This document shows positions 44,682-53,307 of a stretch of DNA of 58,335 nt, in pieces. Source of the DNA: Pyrinomonadaceae bacterium MAG19_C2-C3 (GTDB lineage Bacteria > Acidobacteriota > Blastocatellia > Pyrinomonadales > Pyrinomonadaceae); NCBI GenBank assembly GCA_024330265.1, contig JANDLT010000031.1, forward strand, positions 1 to 58,335, given 5' to 3'. Under the pieces are notes generated by a model that did no database searches, was not told where the DNA came from, and saw only the letters and a program-made list of their open reading frames with translations. Each line of letters starts with the position of its first letter. Position 1 is the first letter of the stretch. A program made the translations under genes and the position numbers.

Positions 44682-45506
44682 ATGAAGAAGTGTACAGCAA
44701 TATGGTGCTTGTTAATGACGCTTGCGGCGGGTGGTGGCGCGACCGCAAAAGCGCAGGATGTGAGTTCTTACTTCAAGGACACAGTTGGCGCGTTCGTCCT
44801 TTATGACATGAAGCGTGACCGCTACCTCCGGCATAACGAAGCGCGCTGTCGCACACGCTTCAGCCCGAAATCCACGTTCAAGATTCCGAACTCTTTGATC
44901 GGTTTGGAGACCGGCGTGATTCGTGACGCCGACTTCATAATCAAATGGAATCGCACGAAGTATCCACCGCAACCCAACTGGAACCAAGAGCCGTTCATCC
45001 ACTGGGGGCGTGACCACACCCTGCGCTCGGCTCTCAAGCACTCGGTGGTGTGGTACTACCGCGAACTCGCGCTTAAGGTAGGCGAGGAGCGGATGAAGCG
45101 GCACATCGCGGCGTTCGATTACGGCAACGAACAAGTATCCGGTGCGGTGGATGACTTCTGGTTAAACGGTAGTTTGAAGATTTCCGCCGACGAGCAGGTC
45201 GAGTTCTTAAAAAGGTTTTACAACGGACGCCTTCCGGTCTCGCCGCGTGCCGTCAACATCGTCAAAGAGATACTCGTGACGGAGCAGACACCCGCATACA
45301 AGTTGAGCGCGAAGACGGGCGGCGGATCGGTGGGGACGGGCGTGTACATCGGCTGGTACATCGGCTACTTGGAGACAAAAGATAACGTGTACTTCTTTGC
45401 GACCAACGTTGAGGGAGCGAGTTTCGCCGACACCCGCGAGCGGCGTGTCGAGGTCACGAGACGGGTGCTTACCGGGTTGGGTCTCTTGCCGAAGGTGAAA
45501 CCATAA
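44682..45506 (+). CDS. Class D (OXA-type) beta-lactamase
   Basis: A 274-aa serine beta-lactamase with a signal peptide (1-24, ending 'ATAKAQ'), hence periplasmic. All class D motifs are present: Ser64-Thr-Phe-Lys67 (nucleophile and the lysine that is normally carboxylated), Ser121-Val-Val, Tyr147-Gly-Asn, 'WLNGSLKIS', and Lys211-Thr-Gly. The length is normal for OXA enzymes. It hydrolyses beta-lactams; spectrum cannot be told from motifs. The xre gene lies 27 nt upstream and a small hypothetical gene 23 nt downstream, so the three look like one transcript. Confidence 0.93.
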   Translation: MKKCTAIWCLLMTLAAGGGATAKAQDVSSYFKDTVGAFVLYDMKRDRYLRHNEARCRTRFSPKSTFKIPNSLIGLETGVIRDADFIIKWNRTKYPPQPNWNQEPFIHWGRDHTLRSALKHSVVWYYRELALKVGEERMKRHIAAFDYGNEQVSGAVDDFWLNGSLKISADEQVEFLKRFYNGRLPVSPRAVNIVKEILVTEQTPAYKLSAKTGGGSVGTGVYIGWYIGYLETKDNVYFFATNVEGASFADTRERRVEVTRRVLTGLGLLPKVKP

Positions 45507-45529
45507 GACGTGGAAGGTGCGAAGCGAAG

Positions 45530-45817
45530 ATGGACGGCAAAGCAGACACCCTGAAACAGATTTGGGTATTCAACGGAAATCGCAACCATTTTCCGAGTGC
45601 CGTGTTCAGCGAGCGTCGCCTTGCCGAAGCGTGGATCGAGAAGCACGGTTTGCAGGGAACTTTAACGGCATATCCGCTCGATGTGGGCGTGTATGATTAC
45701 GCCATCCAAGAGGATCGGTTTACGCCGAAAAAAGAAGATCACAAAACGCCGGAGTTCATCGCTAACTTCAGCTCGGCGGCGCAGGAACATTACCATTTTG
45801 AGAGTGAGAAGGATTGA
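45530..45817 (+). CDS. DUF7710-like small protein
   Basis: A 95-aa protein: 'QIWVFNGNRNHFPSAVFSERRLAEAWIEKHGLQGTLTAYPLDVGVYDYAIQE' is the pattern I know from DUF7710-type proteins (strand, 'FPS.VF', helix 'AE.WI..H.L.GTLT.YP.D.GVYDWAI'). The C-terminal ~30 residues vary. Function is unknown. It follows the beta-lactamase by 23 nt and is probably co-transcribed by read-through, though nothing suggests it helps in resistance. It meets the helicase remnant tail to tail. Confidence 0.6.
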   Translation: MDGKADTLKQIWVFNGNRNHFPSAVFSERRLAEAWIEKHGLQGTLTAYPLDVGVYDYAIQEDRFTPKKEDHKTPEFIANFSSAAQEHYHFESEKD

Positions 45818-45859
45818 CTGAATGCAACGGTGCTGCACGGCACGTATAGCACCCGCGAG

Positions 45860-47257
45860 CTACGCCGATTGCCTGAGTTTTATTCCCGCGCCGCCCTCTC
45901 CGATCACCTGCTCGGCGATCAACCCCTCAATAGCCGCCCCGATTAGCCCTTTGAGAGTTTGTCCGCTCTGACCGAATCCGAACAGCGCACGCACTTTGTT
46001 GATTAAGGTCGCGCGGTCAAGTCCGTCGCCAAATCGCAGCACCATCAAAACCGCTTCGCCGTATTCTTCGGGGGCGATGCGCTCCGGCGGTATTTTAGTA
46101 TCAGCCCGCGACCTGACTCTCACACCGATTTCGCTTCCGGCAGCGAAGATGAAGTCGCCACGAATTTCTGCTTCCCCGCGCCGCTGCTTCTCCTCCGTGA
46201 CGGCTTTAATCAATCGCATCATCTTCGGTCCGACGCGATCATAATCCCAGCGCGCCACGACGCGAGCCGCCAAATCCGTGAAGTGCAGCGGCGACTCGAC
46301 CCGCACGACATCGCTGATCGCCTTGTCGATGAAAGAAGTGGGCGCAGTGTTGAAGTCCTGCCCGGCGTAGAGCATGGGCGTCGCAGCGAACTCATATACT
46401 TGTGCTTGTACCAAAGGTTGGGTCGGTAGCGGCTCCACACTTTCGAGTAACAAAGTTCCGTTTTCAACCCGCTCCTCCTGTTCGAGAGCGGCGAGACGCA
46501 CCCGCGCTTCCTCTTCCGCCGTCTGCTCTTCATGAGTTTTGTCGCGCGTTTGTTCGATCAACGCCAGCAATCGTTCGACTTGACCTTGACGGTCTTTGAA
46601 CCAATCGGTTGACCACAAACGATGAATCGTCCACCCGCGCGCTTCGAGTACCTGCTGGCGCAAACGGTCACGATCACGCGCCGTTTCGGACGAGTGGTAG
46701 GACGCCCCGTCGCACTCGATGCCGCACAGGTAGCGACCCGGCAGAGCATCATCGAAGACACCGAAGTCTATGCGATAACCGGCGACGCCGACTTGGGGTT
46801 GAAGTTTAACCGCGCGTCGTGTGAGTTCCGTATAGACTTCGCGCTCGAAAGGCGATTCGGTTTCCGCCGCCGCGCTCGCCACCGTACTGTTCAAGAAACC
46901 TCTTTCGGCGTAGAGCAGAAAGTCGCGCAGCAATTGCGGTCCCTGCGAAGTCGCGTGAACCGGATTGATTTCATCGCCTTTCATCGAAGAAAAGACGCGC
47001 ATACTTTTCCGTGCGCGGGTGGTTAAGACGTTCAAGCGTCGCCAGCCGTTCTCGCCGTTTAAGGGTCCGAAGTTATAGCGCAAGACGCCGTTGGCATCCT
47101 TCGCGTAAGTGACGCTCAAGAAGATCACGTCGCGCTCGTCACCCTGTATGTTCTCTAAATTTTTGACGAAGAACGGCTCGCGTTTGTTGCGGGCGAAGAA
47201 CGGCTCAAGGCTTGGGTCTTGACGGCGACGAACTTCGAGTTCGTCTTGTATAGCTTA
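45860..47257 (-). pseudogene. Superfamily 1 helicase-nuclease (DUF3320-type), 5'-truncated
   Basis: About 466 codons of the C-terminal part of a very large helicase. The frame starts at the IS boundary (47257) with 'IQDELEVRRRQDPSLEPFFARNKREPFFVKNLENIQGDERDVIFLSVTYAKD' (motif V) and 'RRLNVLTTRARKSMRVFSSM' (motif VI). A Vsr/MTES_1575-type nuclease domain follows ('CGIECDGASYHSSETARDRDRLRQQVLEARGWTIHRLWSTDWFKD') and a C-terminal DUF3320-like region. The ATPase half is absent on the other side of the IS. Full-length relatives are often in defence islands; this one should be inactive. Confidence 0.82.
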
Positions 47258-47882
47258 GGACTTACGCAAAGAGGTAAAAATCCTGATAATTAGCGCATGG
47301 CTCTCAGCACCCAACCCACGCGCTTAGATTACTGTCAGTATCTGGTGAGCAGCCAGATCAACTACACGTTGACGAACTTTGCAGAGCATTCGCGCAAGTT
47401 TAGTCACGACCAACTCAACCGACACTTACGCGATGACAAACTCTCGCCACGCCTTGTGTGGGAACAAACTAAAGAGCAACTCATTGAATCACCCAATGGC
47501 TTTCTCATCTTTGACGACACGGTTGCCGACAAAAACCATTCACGCGCCATTGAGTTGGTGCGCCGTCAGTGGAGCGGCAACACCCATTCAGTGATTCGTG
47601 GCATCGGCATTGTCACCTGCATTTATGTTAATCCTGAAACGAATCAGTTCTGGCTCATTGACTATCGTATCTTTGCTCCCGACGAGGATGGCAAAACCAA
47701 ACTCGACCATGCCAAAGAAATGTTTGACCTCGTGATCCATCAAAAGCAACTTGAGTTTCGCGCGGTGTTGATGGACACATGGTATGCGACTCGGCAGTTT
47801 ATGCTCCACATTGAACGAAATGGCAAAATCTACGAAAAAGGTTCTTAGTGCCCCGTCCGCTTGCGGCGGGGATGGATGAACC

Positions 47883-47917
47883 ATCGTGGAGGCGGGTTCG
47901 ATGCCCGCCTCCACGAT
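47883..47917 (+). repeat. 14-bp hairpin with T-arm-like loop before tnpA
   Basis: ATCGTGGAGGCGGG (47883-47896), loop TTCGATG, then CCCGCCTCCACGAT (47904-47917). The inner 12 bp plus loop match the geometry of a tRNA acceptor stem (CGTGGAG/CTCCACG) stacked on a T arm (GCGGG-TTCGATG-CCCGC). It ends 25 nt before the tnpA ATG, so it also could limit tnpA expression. Confidence 0.75.
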
Positions 47918-47942
47918 AGCGGGCGGTTGATAGAATGCGCGC

Positions 47943-48377
47943 ATGGTTTTTAGGACGAGCGCACATGCTGCTTATGACACCGCCTATCATTTGGTGTGGT
48001 CTCCGAAGTACCGTAAGAAGATACTGACGGGCGCGATTGCCCAACGAGTTGAAGAGATGTTTCGTGAGATAGCCGAGTCCTACGACATCACGATTGATGA
48101 GATGGAAGTCAGTATCGACCATGTTCATATCTTCTGTTCGTTTCCACCGCGTTACTCAATCGCACAGATTGTGACCCGCTTCAAGAGTTTGTCGGCACGC
48201 GCGGTGTTTCGTGAGTTTCCGCAAGTCAAAAAACAACTGTGGCATGGTGAGTTCTGGGAAGGCGGTTACTTTGCCAGAACTGTCGGCGACAAAGTGACGG
48301 CGGAAGTAATTCGTCAATACATTCGGCGGCACCGTGAGTTGGATAGCAAAGATGAGCAACCACGCCTGTTCGATTAA
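47943..48377 (+). CDS. tnpA: IS200/IS605 TnpA (Y1 HUH transposase)
   Basis: A 144-aa Y1 transposase. The HUH motif is His60-Val-His62 in 'EVSIDHVHIFCSFPP' and the catalytic tyrosine is Tyr126 in 'VTAEVIRQYIRRHRELD'. Conserved 'AYDTAYHLVWSPKYRKKIL' and 'LWHGEFWEGGYFARTVGDK' are present. It would move single-stranded DNA by recognising the subterminal hairpins. The gene is complete and could be active. Confidence 0.93.
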   Translation: MVFRTSAHAAYDTAYHLVWSPKYRKKILTGAIAQRVEEMFREIAESYDITIDEMEVSIDHVHIFCSFPPRYSIAQIVTRFKSLSARAVFREFPQVKKQLWHGEFWEGGYFARTVGDKVTAEVIRQYIRRHRELDSKDEQPRLFD

Positions 48378-48761
48378 ATCACGTCAATGCTCCACCGCTT
48401 GCGGTGGGGTTCCTTTACTACTGTCCCGTGCAAGCCAATCGTCAGGTGGATGAGGGTGATGGCAGCGTCGTCAAGTACTAGCGAGTGGATTCTCTGGTGT
48501 GGAGCGGAGAAGAAAAGCAAAGCGGCAAGAACCTCCACGTCAAAGACTTTCCCGCAGGGCATCGCTTGCAACTGTTCCGGCTCGTGGTCTCCACAGACCG
48601 CACGGATTATGTCGTGACCAACGACACCACTCAACACTCGACCGATGACACACGAGAGGTGTGTGCCATTCGTTGGAAGATTGAGCAGTTACACCGCGAA
48701 GTCAAACAGGTGAGCGGTCTTGAAAGTTGCCAATGCCGAGTGGGGAGAATCCAACGCAACC

Positions 48762-50090
48762 GGGAGCGTCAGAATAATTGTGTAAGTGGCATAACCAAGT
48801 GCAAGCTGTGAGAGCTTGCCGCAAAGGAGAAAACGATTATGCCGATTACACCTCAAGTCCTCGACGAGTTACTCAAGGACTACAAAACACCGGATGATAT
48901 GTTGGGCAGCAACGGGACGCTTGCAGCAGTTGACGAAAGCACTTGTTGAGCGCGCCCTCGAAGGTGAGATGACGCATCATCTCGGCTACCCGCCGCACGA
49001 TGCCGCCGGAGACAACTCCGGCAACTCCAGAAACGGGAAATCTAAAAAGACCATCACCGGCAAGCGCGGCAGCGTCGAGATTGATGTCCCGCGTGACCGT
49101 CAAGCAGGGTTCGAGCCGCTGCTGGTTAAGAAAGGACAGCGTCGCTTCGACGGCTTCGACGATAAAATCATTTCCATGTACGCGCGCGGAATGAGTTGCC
49201 GCCAGATACAAGCCCACTTGCAGGAAATCTACTCAGTTGAAGTATCACCCGACTTGATTTCGACCGTCACCGATGGGGTGATTGATGAAGTGCGGGCGTG
49301 GCAGTCGCGCCCGCTCGATGCGCTCTACCCGATTCTTTATCTCGACGCCTTGCAAGTCAAAATCAAGGCGGAAGGTCGCATCTCGAACAAAGCCATCTAC
49401 CTCGCCATCGGTGTCAATCTACAAGGAACAAAAGAAGTTCTGGGGATGTGGGCGTCGGAGAACGAAGGTGCCAAGTTCTGGCTCGGCGTAGTGAGCGAAC
49501 CCGAAGAACCGGGGAGTCAAAGATATTTTCATCGCTTGTGTTGACGGCTTAAAAGGTTTCCCGGAAGCGATTGAAACCGTGTTCCCGAAGACGACCGTGC
49601 AGTTGTGTTTAGTGCATTTGGTTCGTTATTCGTTGGCTTACGTTTCGTTCAAAGACCGGAAAGTTTTAGTCGGCGACTTGAAGTCAATCTACCGCGCGAC
49701 GAGCCTTGAAGACGCCGAAACCCGAACTCGAAACATTCGCCGCGAAGTGGGATGCGCGCTACCCGATGATCGCCCGGTCATGGCGTGCCAACTGGACGCG
49801 AGTGATCCCGATGTTCGGCTTGCCGGAAGACATCCGGCGGGCGGTCTATACCACCAACGCCATCGAATCGCTGAACATGAGTTTGCGGAAAATCATCAAA
49901 TGCCGCAGTTCGTTTCCGAGCGAGGAAGCCGCCTTCAAACTGCTTTATCTCGCCTTGCAAAACGCGGCGAAGAAGTGGACGATGCCGATCCCTAACTGGA
50001 GCTGTGCGATGAACCAGTTCGCCATCCTCTACGATGGTCGCCTGCCCATGATGGGCGATAACTCACTTACACAATTTTCCTGACACCCTC
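48762..50090 (+). mobile_element. IS256-type element, copy 2, with 8-bp TSD
   Basis: A 1329-bp element with ends GGGAGCGTCAGAATAATT (from 48762) and AATTTTCCTGACACCCTC (to 50090). It is flanked by the exact direct repeat ACGCAACC (48754-48761 and 50091-50098), an 8-bp target duplication as expected for IS256. Uninterrupted left end, so it serves as reference for copy 1. Confidence 0.93.
48839..50083 (+). pseudogene. IS256-family transposase, copy 2, frameshifted
   Basis: Same protein as at 20350-21602. The ATG at 48839 follows a GGAG site. Compared with copy 1 there are at least three frameshifts: an extra A near 48919, a disrupted stretch at about 49495-49520 ('[13 protein letters not shown]' instead of 'VVTELKTRGVRDI'), and an extra C near 49722. 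Trp is intact where copy 1 has an amber codon. Neither copy is functional. Confidence 0.9.
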
Positions 50091-50415
50091 ACGCAACCAT
50101 ATTGCGTGTGCGATGTTGGTGTGGTGTCGATTCAAAGAACTAGCTTATGAGACGGGTCGCACGGTCTATCAAATCAAGTTCGGTCAGCTCTCTGATTACT
50201 TGATTGGTCAACTAAAATCCCCGTCCGTCAAAATGGCTTTTGCGTAAGTCCGATTCAGTTCTAAAAATATTGACACACCACCCACGAAGGAATAAATTGC
50301 TGGCACTCGGATACCGCTGACGAACCGCTTCGCCAGCCCACACTACCAATCCAACCCGTCCCAGTTACTCAAGCCAAGAACACTCGACTAAGTATGCAAG
50401 ACGAGGTGTTTTCTG

Positions 50416-51363
50416 ATGAATACGAAGCGCGTCTCCCTCCATATTTCGGTTACCCTCATTCTCTCTTTATTTCTTACGAACTGTGTCACCAATAAGCGTG
50501 GCGGGGTCTCTTATGAAGTCGCACCTTCCGCCGAACTCACCTACTCGACCCCATTACTGCCAATCCAAATTTCCTTCGATCTTCTTACCTACAAGATCAG
50601 CGTAACTATCAATCGCAAGATACAGACGCCTCTTGGAACTTTCGGGATGTCGATTAAACCGAGCCGCATGGAGAAACAAATAGAAAATAGATTCGGTGGC
50701 GTGCGGATTTTGATAATAGCTGCGGGCGACCAACGGTATGTCTATGAACTCGAGAAAGGTAGACCATACCGTATCAGTCTGCCCACTGACGAGAATGGCA
50801 AGACAGAAGTTAGCTATACGGGCATTGACGAGGATCTACAAATCACCATCCCTAATCCGACTAGTGAAACGATGGCTGAGCTAAGACAGAAGTTAAAAGA
50901 TGCGGAGGATGCTCGCGAAAGCGCCGAAGCCGAGTATAAAGCACTTTTGGAAGGTCAAATGGGTGGCGAGCGAGGCAATAATGCTGTACCAGATAACTCC
51001 ACCCCTCTGACTGCTCAAACACCAGATCCGTCACCGATGGAGTATCAACCTTTTACTCGTGAAGAATGCGAGAAGAAAGTCGCCGAGTACAGACCCAACA
51101 AATTTTTTCTAGTGCCGCTTGAATGTAAGGATATCCTCGAAGATTATAAACGGCGTTTACAACAACAGGAGTATGAGTCTGCTCCAACAGAGCAAGAGCA
51201 GGAGACGACGCGTCAAGAAATGGAAGCAGACGAATTAGAACGTCGTACGGAAAAAGCCCGGAGAAAGGCAGAGGCAACGGCGAGGAAAGAACGAATCATT
51301 CTTAAAACCATTGAGGAAGGCAGTAAGGTTTTAGTCGAAGTTTTCCGTGGAAGAGGTAATTAA
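50416..51363 (+). CDS. Predicted lipoprotein with coiled-coil tail
   Basis: A 315-aa protein with a lipoprotein signal ('ISVTLILSLFLTNCVT', lipobox Cys about residue 23), so it is probably anchored in the outer or inner membrane. Residues about 45-150 are beta-rich ('ISFDLLTYKISVTINRKIQTPLGTFGMSI', 'GVRILIIAAGDQRYVYELEKGRPYRISLP'). Residues 155-180 and 245-305 are strongly charged coiled coils. Family unknown. It is flanked by IS elements on both sides. Confidence 0.6.
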   Translation: MNTKRVSLHISVTLILSLFLTNCVTNKRGGVSYEVAPSAELTYSTPLLPIQISFDLLTYKISVTINRKIQTPLGTFGMSIKPSRMEKQIENRFGGVRILIIAAGDQRYVYELEKGRPYRISLPTDENGKTEVSYTGIDEDLQITIPNPTSETMAELRQKLKDAEDARESAEAEYKALLEGQMGGERGNNAVPDNSTPLTAQTPDPSPMEYQPFTREECEKKVAEYRPNKFFLVPLECKDILEDYKRRLQQQEYESAPTEQEQETTRQEMEADELERRTEKARRKAEATARKERIILKTIEEGSKVLVEVFRGRGN

Positions 51364-51383
51364 CATCACTTTGTTGGATTCGC

Positions 51384-51418
51384 GCATGTCAGTAGTATTT
51401 TGATACTGCTTGACATGC
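51384..51418. terminator. Long stem-loop after the lipoprotein gene
   Basis: GCATGTCA (51384-51391) pairs with TGACATGC (51411-51418), and AGTAT (51394-51398) with ATACT (51403-51407), around a TTTG loop. There is no T-run, so it is a possible factor-assisted or bidirectional terminator or a protein site. It lies 7 bp from the IS1 left end. Confidence 0.45.
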
Positions 51419-51425
51419 TATTAAT

Positions 51426-52196
51426 GGTCGTGTCTCAAAAAAGATGCTGTGCATGATTTGAATGTTGAACATAGAGTTTGATGACAGCATCATGCATCTC
51501 TTCGCTCTTTGAAAAACAGATTGTTCGTCGCTGAAGTCGCTTCAGGTGCGTCCTGAAGTTTAGATTGTGGCGTTCGATATTTCGCGTTCCCTCTTTGCCA
51601 ATCGTGTGACGTTTGGCAGGCAGTAGCTTCGTGTAGGATTCCCATTTGTCAGTGTGAAAGCGTGTCACGCGGCGGTTGCCAATCTTCTTCAGCAAGCGTT
51701 GACAACTCTGGTCGGTACGTCTGCCGTTGACGAACGCTGTGACCTGTTTGCGCTCTCTGTCAAAAGCGATCCATGTCCAACGCTGGTGCTTCTTTTTCTG
51801 GATAAATGACCAGAATTCATCCATTTCGAGCGATGCGATGCGCTTTGGCGCAACGGGTTCGGGAGTGCTGTGAGCCGCCGCGCGAATCAGTCGCAGCACC
51901 GTGTTGGTACTGATTGAAAGGACGCGACTAATGTCTCGGATGCCTGAACCATTCATCGTCATCGGTAACACCAAAGCTTGCACCTCTACTTTGCACGCGA
52001 AATTCGTATAGTCAGTGATGAACTGCCGCCGACAATCTTTACATTGGTAGCGTTGTTTCTCTTGTGCAGTTATGCCATTCTTTTTGACGTTCAGCGATGA
52101 ACATCTCGGACAAGTGACTTCTTCGTAGCACATCAACTCGAAGATTAGCTTGTCCGGGTCTGTTTTTCATCACAGCATCATTTTTGAGACACGACC
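51426..52196 (-). mobile_element. IS1-family insertion sequence
   Basis: A 771-bp element. Its ends GGTCGTGTCTCAAAAA (from 51426) and, inverted, TTTTTGAGACACGACC (to 52196) form matching terminal repeats, followed internally by ATGCTGTG on both sides. The length is typical of IS1. The flanks (GCTATTAAT and GATTTGTTG) show no target duplication. Confidence 0.9.
51435..52136 (-). CDS. IS1-family transposase (single ORF)
   Basis: A 233-aa transposase with an N-terminal zinc ribbon ('CPRCSSLNVKKNG', 'YQCKDCRRQF'), a helix-turn-helix ('GIRDISRVLSISTNTVLRLIR') and the IS1 DDE domain: 'SLEMDEFWSFIQKKKHQRWTWIAFDRERK' (D), 'VTRFHTDKWESYTKLLP' (D), 'IERHNLNFRTHLKRLQRRTICFSKS' (E). It is encoded in one frame, unlike classic IS1, which needs a frameshift. 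The gene appears intact. Confidence 0.92.
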   Translation of the reverse strand: MMCYEEVTCPRCSSLNVKKNGITAQEKQRYQCKDCRRQFITDYTNFACKVEVQALVLPMTMNGSGIRDISRVLSISTNTVLRLIRAAAHSTPEPVAPKRIASLEMDEFWSFIQKKKHQRWTWIAFDRERKQVTAFVNGRRTDQSCQRLLKKIGNRRVTRFHTDKWESYTKLLPAKRHTIGKEGTRNIERHNLNFRTHLKRLQRRTICFSKSEEMHDAVIKLYVQHSNHAQHLF

Positions 52197-52230
52197 GATT
52201 TGTTGACTGTGAGGGACGAGGTGTAAGTAA

Positions 52231-53307
52231 ATGACAGGAAAACGTGCGCGTGAAACGTCGCATATCGTTGCGCGAAAGAATATGAGCGGCGAAAAGGCTT
52301 TGATTCGCATCGAAGCCGGCTTGCCGGATACGGTTTTGTGGTGGCTCGAACAGTACTTCCGCTTCGAGGTCACGACCGGAGAATCTTCCCGCAAGGTGCA
52401 ACGCCGCGACCTGCAATTGTTTCTTGATTTCATGACCGAGCAGGAAAACACGGACGAACGTGTCAGGTGGTCGCCGCGCTTGTCGAAAAGTTTTCATGAT
52501 TATTTACGTCGAACGAAGATCGAAGGCGAGCGGCGGTGGAACGACCGCACGATTAATCGCGTGATGTCGCACCTGAAAACATTTGCGAAGTGGGTGCATC
52601 GCATCCGACCGTTTCCGCTCGGCGACCCAGTGGCGAAGATCAAGTTGCAGCCTGTCGGTGTCGGCTTAGAAATCGAGCGTGCGCTGACACCAGCAGAGCG
52701 AAGGAAGATGCTTGATGCGGCTGACCTGCTGCTTGAGACGGGCGGACGCTCGCGTGACCGTAGCCGCTACCGCAACTCGGAACGTCCCGTGAATAAATCG
52801 TATCGCCCGTTTCGTAACCGCGCAATCGTCTATGCGCTGATTGAGACAGGAATGCGCCGGGCAGCGATTACGAATCTTAATTTGTCGGATATTAATTGGA
52901 AGCGGCGCGAACTCACCGTCACGGAAAAAGGCGGTGCTACTCACACTTACAGCATCAGCTGGGAAGGACTTGATGCCATCAGGGTTTATGTCGAAGACGA
53001 GCGCGAGACGGATGCCGCGCACTGGAAGTCGCCTGCGCTTTTCCTAACCGCATATATGAACCCGCGTGCCGGTGAGCGGTTAAGCCCGCGCACGATTAAC
53101 GTCGTGTGGAACGAGATAAGTCGCACCGCCGGAGTGGAAGGTCGGACGCCGCACTCGGCTCGTCACGCAATGGGTAAGCACATCATCGAGCGTACCGGCA
53201 ACATCGCCGCCGTGCAGCGTCAACTCGGACACAAGAACGCCGTGTACTCAATGCAGTACGCCCGAATTACGAGTGATGAAATAAGGGACGTGATCGACAA
53301 TCGATAG
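52231..53307 (+). CDS. Tyrosine recombinase (XerC/D-like integrase)
   Basis: A complete 358-aa tyrosine recombinase. An N-terminal core-binding domain (about 30-125) is followed by the catalytic residues: Arg209 in 'LIETGMRRAAITNL', the Lys region 'VTEKGG', His308-x-x-Arg311 in 'TPHSARHAMGKHI', His334 in 'QLGHKNAVY' and Tyr343 in 'SMQYARI'. It could resolve replicon multimers or integrate/excise an element. An in-frame ATG near 52282 is an alternative start. It is separate from, and unlike, the truncated integrase at 31600-32256. Confidence 0.92.
   Translation: MTGKRARETSHIVARKNMSGEKALIRIEAGLPDTVLWWLEQYFRFEVTTGESSRKVQRRDLQLFLDFMTEQENTDERVRWSPRLSKSFHDYLRRTKIEGERRWNDRTINRVMSHLKTFAKWVHRIRPFPLGDPVAKIKLQPVGVGLEIERALTPAERRKMLDAADLLLETGGRSRDRSRYRNSERPVNKSYRPFRNRAIVYALIETGMRRAAITNLNLSDINWKRRELTVTEKGGATHTYSISWEGLDAIRVYVEDERETDAAHWKSPALFLTAYMNPRAGERLSPRTINVVWNEISRTAGVEGRTPHSARHAMGKHIIERTGNIAAVQRQLGHKNAVYSMQYARITSDEIRDVIDNR

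Larger units (their letters stand above)
47834..48418 (+). mobile_element. IS200/IS605-family element
   Basis: About 585 bp inserted between two adjacent Tyr codons (TAC at 47831-47833 and at 48419-48421) of the host transposase. There is no inverted repeat or target duplication, as expected for this family. Subterminal hairpins are present at both ends: CCCCGTCCGC-TT-GCGGCGGGG (47851-47871) and CCACCGC-TT-GCGGTGG (48392-48407). Only tnpA is present, no tnpB. Confidence 0.85.
47297..50247 (+). pseudogene. IS701/IS4-like transposase in three pieces
   Basis: Piece 1 (47297-47833): 'DYCQYLVSSQINYTLTNFAEHSRKFSHDQLNRHLRDDKLSPRLVWEQ', 'FLIFDDTVADKNHSRAIELVRRQWSGN', 'FRAVLMDTWYATRQFMLHIERNGKIY'. 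Piece 2 (48419-48753): 'YCPVQANRQVDEGDGSVVKY', an in-frame TAG (48479-48481) where Gln is expected, 'RVDSLVW...CAIRWKIEQLHREVKQVSGLESCQCRVGRIQRN'. Piece 3 (50099-50247): 'HIACAMLVWCRFKELAYETGRTVYQIKFGQLSDYL'. Joining the pieces restores one DDE transposase apart from the amber codon. The family name is moderate; the reconstruction is clear. Confidence 0.78.
47258..50251 (+). mobile_element. IS701/IS4-like element invaded by two other ISs
   Basis: Ends GGACTTACGCAAA (47258-47270) and, inverted, TTTGCGTAAGTCC (50239-50251) form a perfect 13-bp terminal repeat. Inside lie an IS200/IS605 element (about 47834-48418) and an IS256-type copy (48762-50090). Without these insertions the element would be about 1.08 kb. 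No clear target duplication (CTTA against GATT); the helicase 5' part is not found to the right, so sequence was lost here. Confidence 0.8.

Noticed and set aside
47883..47917. A complete tRNA gene at the T-arm-like hairpin
   Set aside because: There is no D arm or anticodon arm; only acceptor/T-arm geometry is present. No other tRNA or rRNA was seen in the window.
51417..52205. Target duplication for the IS1 element
   Set aside because: The 8-9 bp on each side do not match, so none is claimed.
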